Source: Solirubrobacterales bacterium
GTDB lineage: Bacteria > Actinomycetota > Thermoleophilia > Solirubrobacterales > Solirubrobacteraceae
Reading direction: 5' to 3'
Assembly (NCBI GenBank): GCA_019240115.1
Contig: JAFAYV010000040.1
Coordinates: 1 to 41,240 of the forward strand
Length of the DNA stretch: 41,240 nucleotides
Part shown: positions 1-7,481 of the stretch, one piece after another
Layout: each line of letters starts with the position of its first letter
Numbering within the stretch: position 1 is the stretch's first letter
Translations under genes and position numbers: made by a program
Notes under the pieces: generated by a model
What the model saw: only the letters and a program-made list of their open reading frames with translations
Database searches by the model: none
What the model was told of the DNA's origin: nothing

Positions 1-108
1 GCGCCGGACGCCGCGGCCGACACCGCGCCCCAGCGCGCGCCGGACGCCGCGGCCGACACCGCGCCCCAGCGCGCGCCGGACGCCGCGGCCGACACCGCGC
101 CTCAGCGC
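1..108. repeat. Three 36-bp tandem direct repeats
   Basis: Positions 1-36, 37-72 and 73-108 are nearly identical, differing only by one C-to-T change near the end of the third copy. A decayed fourth copy starts at 109. The unit length is a multiple of three and keeps the reading frame, so copy number can change without breaking the protein. The array runs off the left edge. Confidence 0.9.
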
Positions 109-171
109 GCGCCGCCCGCCGACCCCGCGCTCGACGAGGCGGTCACCCGACGGCTGCCCCGCCCCGACTGA
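1..171 (+). CDS. 3' end of an unidentified gene with an Ala/Pro/Asp repeat tail (5' end outside window)
   Basis: The frame beginning at base 1 is open to a TGA at 169-171 and has no start inside the window, so it is read as the C-terminal end of a gene that begins upstream. It encodes three perfect copies of the 12-residue unit APDAAADTAPQR, a fourth broken copy, and a short acidic/basic end finishing in RRLPRPD. Such Ala/Pro/Asp-rich tails are usually flexible linkers or surface extensions. No catalytic domain is visible, so no function is assigned. The gene lies 102 bases upstream of the MoxR-type gene on the same strand and could belong to the same operon. The same bases could be noncoding repeat, but the codon periodicity and clean stop favour coding. 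Confidence 0.55.
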   Translation, partial: APDAAADTAPQRAPDAAADTAPQRAPDAAADTAPQRAPPADPALDEAVTRRLPRPD

Positions 172-273
172 AAAGCGCGCTCCCGCGCAGCCGGGCCGAT
201 CCACCGCTCCGCTCGCCCGACGACGCCCTGGATTGGCTCGCGGCCGGAGACGGACCCTATATTGAGCTGTGCG

Positions 274-1188
274 ATGACCGCCGACGCCAGCCAGCGACCG
301 AGCTCCGCGGCCGAGCTGGCCGACGGCCTGCGCGGCGTCGGCTATCTGCCCGGCGAGGCGACCGCGCTCGTCACCTTCCTGGCCATCAAGCTCGGCAAGC
401 CCGTGCTCGTCGAGGGCCCGGCGGGCGTGGGCAAGACCGAGCTGGCAAATGCCCTGGCCCGCTACCTGGACCGGACCCTCGTGCGCCTGCAGTGTTACGA
501 GGGGCTCGACGAGGCCAAGGCGCTGTACGAGTGGAACTACCGCAAGCAGCTGCTGCGCATCCAAGCCGAGGACGACGGGACCGCCTGGGGCGACGTTCAA
601 GACGACATCTTCGGCGAGGACTTCCTCCTCCCCCGCCCGCTCATGACCGCGATCGCCTCCGCGGAGCCCGTCGTGCTGCTGATCGACGAGATCGACAAGA
701 CCGACCAGGAGTTCGAGGCGATGCTGCTCGAGCTGCTCTCCGACTTTCAGATCTCGATCCCCGAGCTCGGCCGCATCGCGGCGCGCACCCGGCCGGTCGT
801 CCTGCTGACCTCGAACAACACCCGCGAGCTGACCGAGGCGCTCAAGCGCCGCTGCCTGTACCTGTGGCTCGACTACCCCGAGCTCGAGCACGAGCTGGCG
901 ATTGTGCGCCTGCACTCGCCGGGGCTCGACGAGACCGTGGCGCGCAAGCTCGTCGAGATCGTCAACCAGGTGCGCGGGCTCGACCTCAAGAAGCCGCCGA
1001 GCATCGCGGAGTCGATCGACTGGGCGCGGGCGCTGCTGCTGCTCGGCGCCCAGGACCTCGATCCCGACACGTTCCGCGAGACGATGAGCGTGATCGTCAA
1101 GCACCGCACCGACCTCGACACGGTCGCGGCGCGGGTCGGCGTCACGCTGCACGCCGCGGCCCCCGCCGGTGCCGGCCCCGGGAGCTAG
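274..1188 (+). CDS. MoxR-family AAA+ ATPase (CoxD-like)
   Basis: AAA+ ATPase of the MoxR group. It is expected to act as a chaperone-like remodeller that inserts metal or activates a target together with a VWA-domain partner. Counting from this ATG, the Walker A motif GPAGVGKT is at about residues 48-55, Walker B IDEIDK at 137-142, sensor 1 TSNN near 179, and an arginine pair KRR near 191. The protein is 304 aa, usual for single-domain MoxR. An in-frame TTG at 262 has a weak GGAG 12 bases upstream, so a four-residue longer form is possible. The 3' end overlaps the VWA gene by 20 bases, which implies translational coupling. In CO dehydrogenase loci this pair is CoxD/CoxE, but no molybdenum hydroxylase subunit lies nearby, so the client is unknown. 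Confidence 0.88.
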   Translation: MTADASQRPSSAAELADGLRGVGYLPGEATALVTFLAIKLGKPVLVEGPAGVGKTELANALARYLDRTLVRLQCYEGLDEAKALYEWNYRKQLLRIQAEDDGTAWGDVQDDIFGEDFLLPRPLMTAIASAEPVVLLIDEIDKTDQEFEAMLLELLSDFQISIPELGRIAARTRPVVLLTSNNTRELTEALKRRCLYLWLDYPELEHELAIVRLHSPGLDETVARKLVEIVNQVRGLDLKKPPSIAESIDWARALLLLGAQDLDPDTFRETMSVIVKHRTDLDTVAARVGVTLHAAAPAGAGPGS

Positions 1189-2620
1189 CGGGGGCCCGTC
1201 GCCCCGCCGGGCCGACGGCAGGGTCTACGCCCGGATCCCCGACCGCGCGCTGACCGGCCTCGATGGGCAGCTGCTCGAGTTCGCCGGCGACCTGCGCGAG
1301 GAGGGAATGGCGGTCGGGACCTCGGAGCTGCTCGACGCGTTCGCCGCGCTGCGCCACGTCGGCTGGAGTCGTCAGGCGGACTTCCGCGAGGCGCTCGCGG
1401 CGACCGTGGCCAAGTCGCCCGAGGACCGCCGCGTCTTCGACCTCGTCTTCGAGCGCTTCTTCTTCCGTGCCGCTGAGGCCGAGGCCTCGCGTCAGGGGGT
1501 CGGCGAGGGGTCGGCGCGCGGGCAGGCGGCCGACGAGCTCGAGCTCGACCTCGAGGAGCTGCGTCGCCAGATCGCCGCCGCGCTCGCCGAGGGCTCGGAG
1601 GCGCAGCTCGGCGATCTCGCCCGGCTGGCGATCGCCGCCTTCTCCCAGGGCGAGGGCTCCGGCGTGCTCGGGGTCGACGTGCAGCGGATCCGGCGCGCGC
1701 TCGGGCTGCGCACCGAGCCGCAGGCCGATCTCCCGCACGACGATCCCCGCCGTCATGGCGTGCCGCGCGAGCAGCTGCGGCGCTTCGAGCAGCAGCTGCG
1801 CCACGAGCTCGAGCGCGACCTGATCGAGCGCACCGCCAGCCTGCCGCCCAAGCGCCCGCTGTCCGAGCTGGACAGGGCTCTGCCCACCGGGCCGATCCAG
1901 GACCTGGCGGCCGTGCACCGCGTGGTCGCCCAGCTCAAGCGCCGCCTGGCCACCCAGGGCCGCGAGCGCAAGGGGCGGACCCCGCACGCACACGTCGACG
2001 TCCGGCGCACGATGCGGGCCTCGCTGCAGACCGGCGGGGTGCCGGTCGAGCTGCGCTACCGCCCGCGGCGGCCGCGGCGCCCGGAGATCTTCGTCCTCTG
2101 CGACGTCTCGACGAGCGTCACGAGCGCGAGCACCTTCTTTCTCAGCGTGCTGCACGCGCTCCACGACGCCTTTCGCAAGCTGCGCTCGTTCGTGTTCATC
2201 GAGCGGATCTCCGAGGTCACCGAGGTCTTTGAGCGCGAGCGCGACTTCCGCACCGCGTCGGAGGCGGTCTCCCGTGACGCCGGGGTCGCCGACATCTCGG
2301 GCTACACCGACTACGGGCGGGTGTGGACCGAGTTCCTGGCCGAGATCGAGGACGAGCTGCACCCTCGGGCGACGGTGATCGTGCTCGGCGACGCGCGCAC
2401 CAACGGCCGCCCGCCCCGCGACGATGTGTTCGCGGCGATCACCGCGCGCGCCGGACGGACGTTCTGGCTCAACCCCGAGCCCCGGCTGTACTGGAACTAC
2501 GGCGACTCGGTGATCGCCGCCTACGCCGAGCATTGCACGGCGTTCGAGTGCTGGAACACCGATGGACTCAGTGCGTTCGTCGATGCCCTGATGAAGCAAG
2601 GCCCCGGAGGACCCCGCTGA
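1169..2620 (+). CDS. CoxE-like VWA domain protein
   Basis: 483-aa protein with a C-terminal von Willebrand A domain. The metal-ion-dependent adhesion site is visible as D-V-S-T-S at about residues 312-316, and the region after it (residues 316-480) has the alternating hydrophobic strands of a Rossmann-like VWA fold. The N-terminal half is helical and charged. It matches the CoxE family that works with MoxR/CoxD ATPases. The GTG start at 1169 lies inside the ATPase gene (20-base overlap). Expected role: cytoplasmic adaptor presenting a client to the AAA+ ring. The client here is not identifiable from neighbours, because the next operon concerns thiamine precursor uptake and has its own riboswitch. 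Confidence 0.85.
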   Translation: MPAPGASGGPSPRRADGRVYARIPDRALTGLDGQLLEFAGDLREEGMAVGTSELLDAFAALRHVGWSRQADFREALAATVAKSPEDRRVFDLVFERFFFRAAEAEASRQGVGEGSARGQAADELELDLEELRRQIAAALAEGSEAQLGDLARLAIAAFSQGEGSGVLGVDVQRIRRALGLRTEPQADLPHDDPRRHGVPREQLRRFEQQLRHELERDLIERTASLPPKRPLSELDRALPTGPIQDLAAVHRVVAQLKRRLATQGRERKGRTPHAHVDVRRTMRASLQTGGVPVELRYRPRRPRRPEIFVLCDVSTSVTSASTFFLSVLHALHDAFRKLRSFVFIERISEVTEVFERERDFRTASEAVSRDAGVADISGYTDYGRVWTEFLAEIEDELHPRATVIVLGDARTNGRPPRDDVFAAITARAGRTFWLNPEPRLYWNYGDSVIAAYAEHCTAFECWNTDGLSAFVDALMKQGPGGPR

Positions 2621-2634
2621 TCGCCTCCACCCGG

Positions 2635-2640
2635 TAGGCT
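2635..2640 (+). promoter_or_regulatory. Possible -10 box (TAGGCT) upstream of the TPP riboswitch
   Basis: TAGGCT fits the actinobacterial TAnnnT -10 pattern and would place transcription start near 2647, just before the aptamer. No convincing -35 is visible, so this is weak. Confidence 0.25.
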
Positions 2641-2652
2641 GTACCGCGACGA

Positions 2653-2757
2653 GCAACCAGGGGAGCTGGCGGGCACGCCGGCTGAGATCGCGCCCCTCGC
2701 CCCGGCGACCCGACGCGGACCCTTCGAACCTGTGGGGTAATGCCCGCGGAGGGAGAT
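2653..2757 (+). promoter_or_regulatory. TPP (thiamine pyrophosphate) riboswitch, THI element
   Basis: The conserved THI-box elements occur in order: a GGGGAGC block at 2660-2666, CTGAGA at 2682-2687, ACCC at 2708-2711, the CCTTCGAACCTG block at 2721-2732, GGGTAATGCC at 2735-2744 and GCGGAGGGA at 2746-2754. Together they match the TPP aptamer closely, although the outer P1 pairing is not obvious by eye. The GGAGG ribosome-binding site of the next gene (2748-2752) is part of the aptamer's 3' side. Ligand binding would therefore be expected to hide it and block translation initiation, the usual mode in GC-rich actinobacteria. The class is certain from motifs; the mechanism is inference. Confidence 0.93.
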
Positions 2758-2760
2758 GCA

Positions 2761-3537
2761 GTGGCGATCGAGGCGCGACCCTCGCAGTCCGGAGAGCTTC
2801 ACGAACCGGACGCCGGCGACCTCGCGATCCGCGTCGAGTGCGTGAGCCGGACGTTCCGTCAGCGACGCGGCGACATCCCGGCGCTCGCGGAGGTCTCGCT
2901 GAGCGCGGCGCCCGGCGAGATCGTCGCCGTCGTCGGCCCGAGCGGCTGCGGCAAGACGACGCTGCTCGAGCTCATCTGCGGCCTCCAGCGTCCGGACTCC
3001 GGCCGTGTGCGGAGCGCTCCCGCGGCGCTCATGCCCCAGCGCGACCTGCTGCTGCCGTGGGCCTCGGCGCTCGACAACGCGGCGCTCGCGCTGCGGGCGC
3101 GGGGCGTGGCGCGCGACCGGGCGCGTGAGCAGGCGCGACCGTGGCTGCAGCGGTTCGGGCTCGCCGCGTTCGAGCGGGCGCGCCCGGCGGAGCTCTCGGG
3201 AGGGATGCGCCAGCGGATCTCGTTCCTGCGCTCGCTGCTCGCGGGCAAGCCGGTGCTCGCGCTCGACGAACCCTTCGCGTCGCTCGATGCGATCACGCGC
3301 GCCGAGATGCAGGGCTGGCTGGCGCGCGTGCTCGATGCCGAGCCGCGGACCGTCGTGCTCGTCACCCACGACGTCGAGGAGGCGGTGCTGCTCGCCGATC
3401 GTGTCGTCGTGCTGACCGCGCGCCCCGGCCGGGTCGCAGCCGAGCTGCCGGTCGCCGCGTCGCGGCCGCGGCGGCGGAGCGAGCCCGAGATCGTCGCGCT
3501 GCGCGAGCGCGTGCTCGAGACGCTGGGGGCGGCGTGA
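2761..3537 (+). CDS. thiZ: ABC transporter ATPase for thiamine precursor (ThiZ-like)
   Basis: ATP-binding subunit of an NMT1/THI5-type importer, expected to energise uptake of hydroxymethylpyrimidine (HMP) or a related thiamine precursor. The 258-aa product has Walker A GPSGCGKT (about 59-66), the signature LSGGM (145-149), Walker B ALDEPF (167-172) and the H-loop THD (202-204). It resembles the TauB/SsuB/ThiZ group. The GTG at 2761 is chosen because GGAGG sits eight bases upstream. The in-frame ATG at 2740 is the conserved TAATGCC segment of the TPP aptamer and is unlikely to be used. The stop overlaps the permease start by one base. Substrate assignment rests on the riboswitch and the third subunit. 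Confidence 0.88.
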   Translation: MAIEARPSQSGELHEPDAGDLAIRVECVSRTFRQRRGDIPALAEVSLSAAPGEIVAVVGPSGCGKTTLLELICGLQRPDSGRVRSAPAALMPQRDLLLPWASALDNAALALRARGVARDRAREQARPWLQRFGLAAFERARPAELSGGMRQRISFLRSLLAGKPVLALDEPFASLDAITRAEMQGWLARVLDAEPRTVVLVTHDVEEAVLLADRVVVLTARPGRVAAELPVAASRPRRRSEPEIVALRERVLETLGAA

Positions 3538-4313
3538 TGCGCCTGGCGGCGACGGCGCGCGCCGGCTGGCGGCCGGTGGCGGTGGTGGTGGCGCTGCTCG
3601 GCGCCTGGGAGCTCTACGTCGACCTCGGCGGCGCCTCGACGCTCATCCTCCCCGCCCCCCGCACGGTCGCCCAGTCGCTGTACGACGACCGCTCGCTGCT
3701 GTGGTCGAACTTCCTGGTCACCGCGCAGGAGGTCGTGCTCGGCATCCTCGTCGCGGCGGCGGCGGCGGTCGCGCTCGCCTGCGCGATGCACTTCTTCGCG
3801 GTCGTGCGCCAGTCGCTGTACCCGCTGCTGATCGCCTCGCAGACCCTCCCCATCCCGATGCTGGCGCCCGTGCTCGTCCTGTGGCTCGGCTTCGGGATCC
3901 TGCCCAAGCTCGTCGTCATCGCGGTCGTCTCGTTCTTCTCGATCGTCGTCACGACGCTCGCCGGGTTCGCCTCGGTGGACCCCGACCTGCTCAAGCTGAT
4001 GCGCACCTTCGACGCGCCCCGCCGTCGGGTGTTCTGGTCGATCGAGCTGCCGACGGCGCTGCCGGGGGTCTTCACCGGCGCCAAGATCACGGTCATCGTC
4101 GCGGTCATCGGCGCCGTCTTCGCCGAGCAGGCCGGCGCCAACTCCGGCCTGGGCTTCCTCTTCTCCGAATCGATCGCCCAGCTGCAGACCGCGCGCGCCT
4201 ACGCGACGGTCGTGCTGCTGTCGGCGTTCGCGATCCTGCTGTTCGCGGCGCTGACCGCCGCCGAGCGACTGGCCACGCCCTGGGCCCACCAACCGAAGGA
4301 GACTGGCTCATGA
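3537..4313 (+). CDS. thiX: ABC transporter permease for thiamine precursor (ThiX-like)
   Basis: 258-aa integral membrane protein of the BPD_transp_1/SsuC-like type with about six hydrophobic segments, the first near residues 13-30. A cytoplasmic EAA-like loop is visible around the segment RRRVFWSIELPTALPG, where the ATPase docks. The ATG overlaps the TGA of the ATPase gene (TGATG), and the end overlaps the substrate-binding gene in an ATGA, so the three subunits are translationally coupled. A GTG one codon upstream is an equally possible start. Length and topology are usual for ThiX/SsuC permeases. It forms the membrane channel of the riboswitch-controlled importer. Confidence 0.86.
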   Translation: MRLAATARAGWRPVAVVVALLGAWELYVDLGGASTLILPAPRTVAQSLYDDRSLLWSNFLVTAQEVVLGILVAAAAAVALACAMHFFAVVRQSLYPLLIASQTLPIPMLAPVLVLWLGFGILPKLVVIAVVSFFSIVVTTLAGFASVDPDLLKLMRTFDAPRRRVFWSIELPTALPGVFTGAKITVIVAVIGAVFAEQAGANSGLGFLFSESIAQLQTARAYATVVLLSAFAILLFAALTAAERLATPWAHQPKETGS

Positions 4314-5323
4314 GACGACGAATCGTCCCGCTCGCCGGCGCCGTGATCGCGGCCCTGGCGCTTGCCGCCTGCGGCGCCAAGCACGACCAGCTGCAGCCGT
4401 CGGCCGCGCGGTCCCAGAACCTGAGCCTGATGCTCGACTGGCTGCCCAACGCCGACCACGTCGGGATCTACGAGGCCCAGGCCGATGGCGCCTTCCGCGC
4501 CGCCGGGCTGAAGGTCGCGATCCGCACGCCGTCGGATCCCGCCTCTCCGCTCGGCCTGCTGCAGGCCGGCAAGGTCGACCTGGCGATCTCGTATGAGCCC
4601 GAGGTTCTGCTCGCCCGCGACCAGGGCGCCCCGCTGATCGCGATCGCGGCGCTCGTCCAGCGGCCGCTGACCTCGATCGTCTCGCTCGGGTCGGTCCACA
4701 TCACCTCGCCCGCGCAGCTGAAGGGCAAGCGCGTCGGCGACGCCGGGATCCCCTATCAGCACGCCTACCTGGAGACGATCCTGGACGGCGCGCATGTTCC
4801 GGCGAGCTCGGTCAAGGAGATCAACGTCGGCGACAACCTCGTCGGCGCGATGCTCTCGCACCGCGTCGACGCGACCCTCGGCGCCTACTGGAACTACGAG
4901 GCGATCGAGCTGCGTCAGATGGGACGGCTGGCCAACGTCATCCACGTCGAGAACGCCGGCGTGCCCGACTACGACGAGCTCGTGCTCGTCACCACCGAGA
5001 CCTTCTTCGCCCAGCACAACGCCGAGCTGCGGCGATTCGTGCAGGCGCTCGGACGCGGCTACGGGGCGGTGCGCGCCGATCCGCAGGCCGGCGTCCGTGC
5101 CCTGACCGATGCCAACCCGTCGCTGTCAGGAAAGCTGCAGCTGGCCAGCGTCCAGGCGACGCTGAGCTCCTACTTCCCTGCCGGCGACCACCCCTGGGGA
5201 TGGATGACGCCGGGGCAGTGGACGCGCTACGGCAGCTGGATGCTGGCCCACCACCTGATCCGCAACCCGGGCGCGGTCGTCGACGCCTCCGACAACGCGC
5301 TGCTGGCCGGCCAGGGCCCGTGA
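4310..5323 (+). CDS. thiY: NMT1/THI5-like substrate-binding lipoprotein (ThiY-like)
   Basis: 337-aa extracytoplasmic solute-binding protein. It opens with a lipoprotein signal: basic MRRR, a hydrophobic stretch, and the lipobox LAAC with the modified cysteine at residue 21. The mature part begins with LMLDWLPNADHVGIYEA, typical of the NMT1/THI5 family that binds HMP or similar pyrimidines, followed by the GLLQAGKVDLAISYEP core. AAGGAGA lies eight bases before the ATG, and the ATG overlaps the permease stop. This subunit and the upstream TPP riboswitch together support a thiamine-precursor importer. Which pyrimidine is bound (HMP, formylaminopyrimidine or another) cannot be told by eye. Confidence 0.88.
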   Translation: MRRRIVPLAGAVIAALALAACGAKHDQLQPSAARSQNLSLMLDWLPNADHVGIYEAQADGAFRAAGLKVAIRTPSDPASPLGLLQAGKVDLAISYEPEVLLARDQGAPLIAIAALVQRPLTSIVSLGSVHITSPAQLKGKRVGDAGIPYQHAYLETILDGAHVPASSVKEINVGDNLVGAMLSHRVDATLGAYWNYEAIELRQMGRLANVIHVENAGVPDYDELVLVTTETFFAQHNAELRRFVQALGRGYGAVRADPQAGVRALTDANPSLSGKLQLASVQATLSSYFPAGDHPWGWMTPGQWTRYGSWMLAHHLIRNPGAVVDASDNALLAGQGP

Positions 5324-5324
5324 C

Positions 5325-6134
5325 GTGGTCCTGCGGCGCGACGCCCGCGGCGTGCTGGCGGTCGGCCAGCCCGCTCACGCCTGGCTGTGCGGGCAGTTGG
5401 CCCGCGCCTGGGGCAACGAGCGCTTCGGCGAGGTGGTGCCGCTCGAGGCGGTGGCGCTCGGCGCCGAGCAGCACGACGTCGGCATGGCGGAGTGGGATCT
5501 GCGGCCCACGCGCGACCCCCGCACCGGGCTGCCCTATTCCTTCGCGCAGCTGCCGCTGACCGACGGCGTCGCGCTGTGGCGCGCCGGCCCGCGGCGCCTG
5601 ATCACCCAGAGCCGGTATGCGGCGCTCCTCGCGGCCCGGCACGGCCGCCGCCTGTACGAGCGCCGCGACCTCGCCGCGCTCGAGGCCGGCGAGGCCGCGC
5701 TCGTGGAGACGTTCCTCGCCGAGTCGCATGCGCTCGAGGCGGTCCTCGCCGACGGGCTCGGCGCCGATCCCGCGCTGCTCGCGCGCAACAGCCAGCTCGT
5801 CTGGACGTGGGACACGCTGTCGCTCGCGGTGCTGCTCGACTGGTCGCCGCTGACGCTGCGCGAGGTCCCGGCCGCCGCCGACTCGCTTGCCGTCGAGTCG
5901 CTCGACGTCGAGGTCCGCGCCGACGGCGAGGCGGTCCGGCTGGATCCGTGGCCGTTCGCCTCCGACCGCGTGCGCGTGCACTGTGAGGGTCGTCGGCTGA
6001 CCGGCGGCTGCGCGAGCGACCCCGAACTCGCCGAGGCGCTCGCGGTGGCGCCGTGGGAGACGTTCGCGGTGACGCTGACGCCGGGCCGCGCGAGCGTGTC
6101 GAGCAGCTCGCCCGAGCCGGCGGCCCACGACTAG
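5325..6134 (+). CDS. DUF3891 family protein in the thiamine operon
   Basis: 269-aa soluble protein that I recognise as DUF3891. Characteristic segments are QPAHAWLCGQLARAWG (about 15-30), ALGAEQHDVGMAEWD (44-58) and the central TWDTLSLAVL. The spaced His-18 and the His-Asp pair at 50-51 recall the metal ligands of HD-domain hydrolases, but this resemblance is by eye only. The GTG start lies one base after the stop of the ThiY-like gene, so the gene should be co-transcribed and co-translated with the riboswitch-controlled importer. That position suggests processing of the imported precursor, for example phosphate or amide hydrolysis, as an unproven idea. The 3' end meets the convergent glycosylase gene with only two bases between stops. 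Confidence 0.8.
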   Translation: MVLRRDARGVLAVGQPAHAWLCGQLARAWGNERFGEVVPLEAVALGAEQHDVGMAEWDLRPTRDPRTGLPYSFAQLPLTDGVALWRAGPRRLITQSRYAALLAARHGRRLYERRDLAALEAGEAALVETFLAESHALEAVLADGLGADPALLARNSQLVWTWDTLSLAVLLDWSPLTLREVPAAADSLAVESLDVEVRADGEAVRLDPWPFASDRVRVHCEGRRLTGGCASDPELAEALAVAPWETFAVTLTPGRASVSSSSPEPAAHD

Positions 6135-6136
6135 GC

Positions 6137-7069
6137 TCAGGCGGCGAGCCGCAGGCCGGCGCCGGCGCCCGCGCCGCGCAGCGCGTGCAGCCCCGCCAGC
6201 CCGCACCATGGCGCGTAGGGCGCGAAGAAGCGCTCGACCTCCTCGACGGTCGCGCGCGCGTCGGGATCGCCGCCGCCGGTCAGGCGGCCGACGAGCTTCA
6301 GGTAGCCGACGTCGGCCGCGGGGAGCTGATCGAGGCGGCCCTGCCCGGTCAGAGCGAGCATCTGCAGCGTCCAGGCGCCGATCCCGTGAATCCGGCGCAG
6401 CCGCCGCCAGCCCGACTCGTGGTCGACCCCGTGCAGGTCGACGCGCCCGGAGGCGACCTCGCGGCCGACGCGGACGAGCGCCATCGCGCGGGTCTCGGTC
6501 AACCCCAGCGACGCCAGCACGGCGGGCGCCTGCGTGGCGAGGACCGCCGCCGGCGGGCTGTCGCGCAGGCCGGTGCGCGGGCAGCGGCGGCCGAGGCGGG
6601 CGATCAGCCGCCGCTCGATGGCGGCCGCGCGCTCGTACTCGATCAGCTGCTCGCACACCGACCAGACGAGCGCCTCGAACGGGTCGGGGCGGCCCGACGC
6701 GCGCAGTCCCGGGTTTGCCCGGACCGCGGCGCCGATGAGCCGGTCGTGCGCGAAGCGCTCGTAGAACGGCCCGAGATCCTGATCGACGCCGAGCGAGCGG
6801 CCCACCTGCTCGATCCCCCAGTCGGCGAGCTCGCGCGAGGCGGCGCGCGCCCCGATGACGACGCGGTCGGCGGCGGGCTGGGCGACCCGGATCGTCACCG
6901 GCTCGGCGCCCTGGTGCAGGAGACGGTGCAGCACGCCGCGCCGCACCTGGGTCAGGCCGTCGAGCGAACGCCGGCGCGAGAGGCTGAACACCCACGCCGG
7001 GCGGATCTCGCGGCGAACCTCGACACCCCACCCGCGGGCGACGGCGGGCACCGCCCGCGAAGCGCTCAC
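6137..7069 (-). CDS. AlkA-like DNA-3-methyladenine glycosylase (HhH-GPD family)
   Basis: 310-aa base-excision repair glycosylase. The helix-hairpin-helix IHGIGAWT is at about 227-234, followed by the Gly/Pro/Asp loop LPAADVG with the likely catalytic aspartate at 253. The N-terminal half (residues 15-110) is a mixed domain like that of AlkA. It should excise alkylated purines (3-methyladenine and similar) in the cytoplasm. The GTG start overlaps the TGA of the upstream small membrane-protein gene (GTGA), so the two form an operon on the minus strand. No Ada or methyltransferase partner is adjacent. Substrate range within the AlkA/MpgII group cannot be resolved by sight. Confidence 0.85.
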   Translation of the reverse strand: MSASRAVPAVARGWGVEVRREIRPAWVFSLSRRRSLDGLTQVRRGVLHRLLHQGAEPVTIRVAQPAADRVVIGARAASRELADWGIEQVGRSLGVDQDLGPFYERFAHDRLIGAAVRANPGLRASGRPDPFEALVWSVCEQLIEYERAAAIERRLIARLGRRCPRTGLRDSPPAAVLATQAPAVLASLGLTETRAMALVRVGREVASGRVDLHGVDHESGWRRLRRIHGIGAWTLQMLALTGQGRLDQLPAADVGYLKLVGRLTGGGDPDARATVEEVERFFAPYAPWCGLAGLHALRGAGAGAGLRLAA

Positions 7070-7425
7070 TCGCCGGGCTTGGCCAACAGGTGGACGTCGA
7101 CGAGGAAGCTGCGCGAGCCGACGATCGGCAGCGCCTCCATGCCGCGGCGCCCCCGGGTCGCGCGCGATAGCTTGCGCGCGCTGCGGCGGCGCACGAGCGC
7201 CAGCGTCGCGGCGCCGGCGAGGAAGCCGGTGGCCGCGGCGGCGGCGGCCTGGACGGCGGGCAGCGAGCTCGGGGACGGCGCGGCGACCGCGCGGACCTCG
7301 GCGAGAACCGGGACGTCGGCCGCCGACTCGGGAGTCGGCTCCTCGATCACCTCGGCGTCCTGGATCTCCTGCGGGTCAGACCTCGCGCTCATCTGCTTCC
7401 CCATGGTGACATCCCCAGCGGTCAT
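7066..7425 (-). CDS. Small Ala-rich single-pass membrane protein, unknown
   Basis: I do not recognise this gene. The product is about 119 aa. It has an acidic, Pro/Glu-rich N-terminal part, one hydrophobic Ala/Gly/Leu segment (about residues 58-80) followed by the basic run RRRSARK, and a C-terminal tail ending in SRSFLVDVHLLAKPGE. This suggests one membrane span with a cytoplasmic basic side. The ATG at 7425 is chosen. A TTG two codons upstream and internal ATGs at 7404 and 7392 are alternatives, with no clear ribosome-binding site to decide. Its stop overlaps the start of the AlkA-like glycosylase, and it diverges from the alpha-oxoamine synthase gene. Confidence 0.6.
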   Translation of the reverse strand: MTAGDVTMGKQMSARSDPQEIQDAEVIEEPTPESAADVPVLAEVRAVAAPSPSSLPAVQAAAAAATGFLAGAATLALVRRRSARKLSRATRGRRGMEALPIVGSRSFLVDVHLLAKPGE

Positions 7426-7481
7426 GTCCAAGGCCGCGGCGGCAAAATCTCGGCCGCGGGCGCGAGCACTAGAGTGTCCGC

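Noticed and set aside
1-108. 36-bp repeats as a CRISPR array
   Set aside because: The units are directly abutting with no spacers and are in frame with an Ala/Pro-rich protein.
1142-2656. Long minus-strand open frame opposite the CoxE-like gene
   Set aside because: Composition is Arg/Gly/Ala/Leu-rich without domain patterns, and the plus strand encodes a recognised VWA protein. It is a GC-rich antisense shadow.
2740-2760. ATG at 2740 as start of the ATPase gene
   Set aside because: It is the conserved TAATGCC part of the TPP aptamer, while GTG 2761 has a GGAGG at the right distance.
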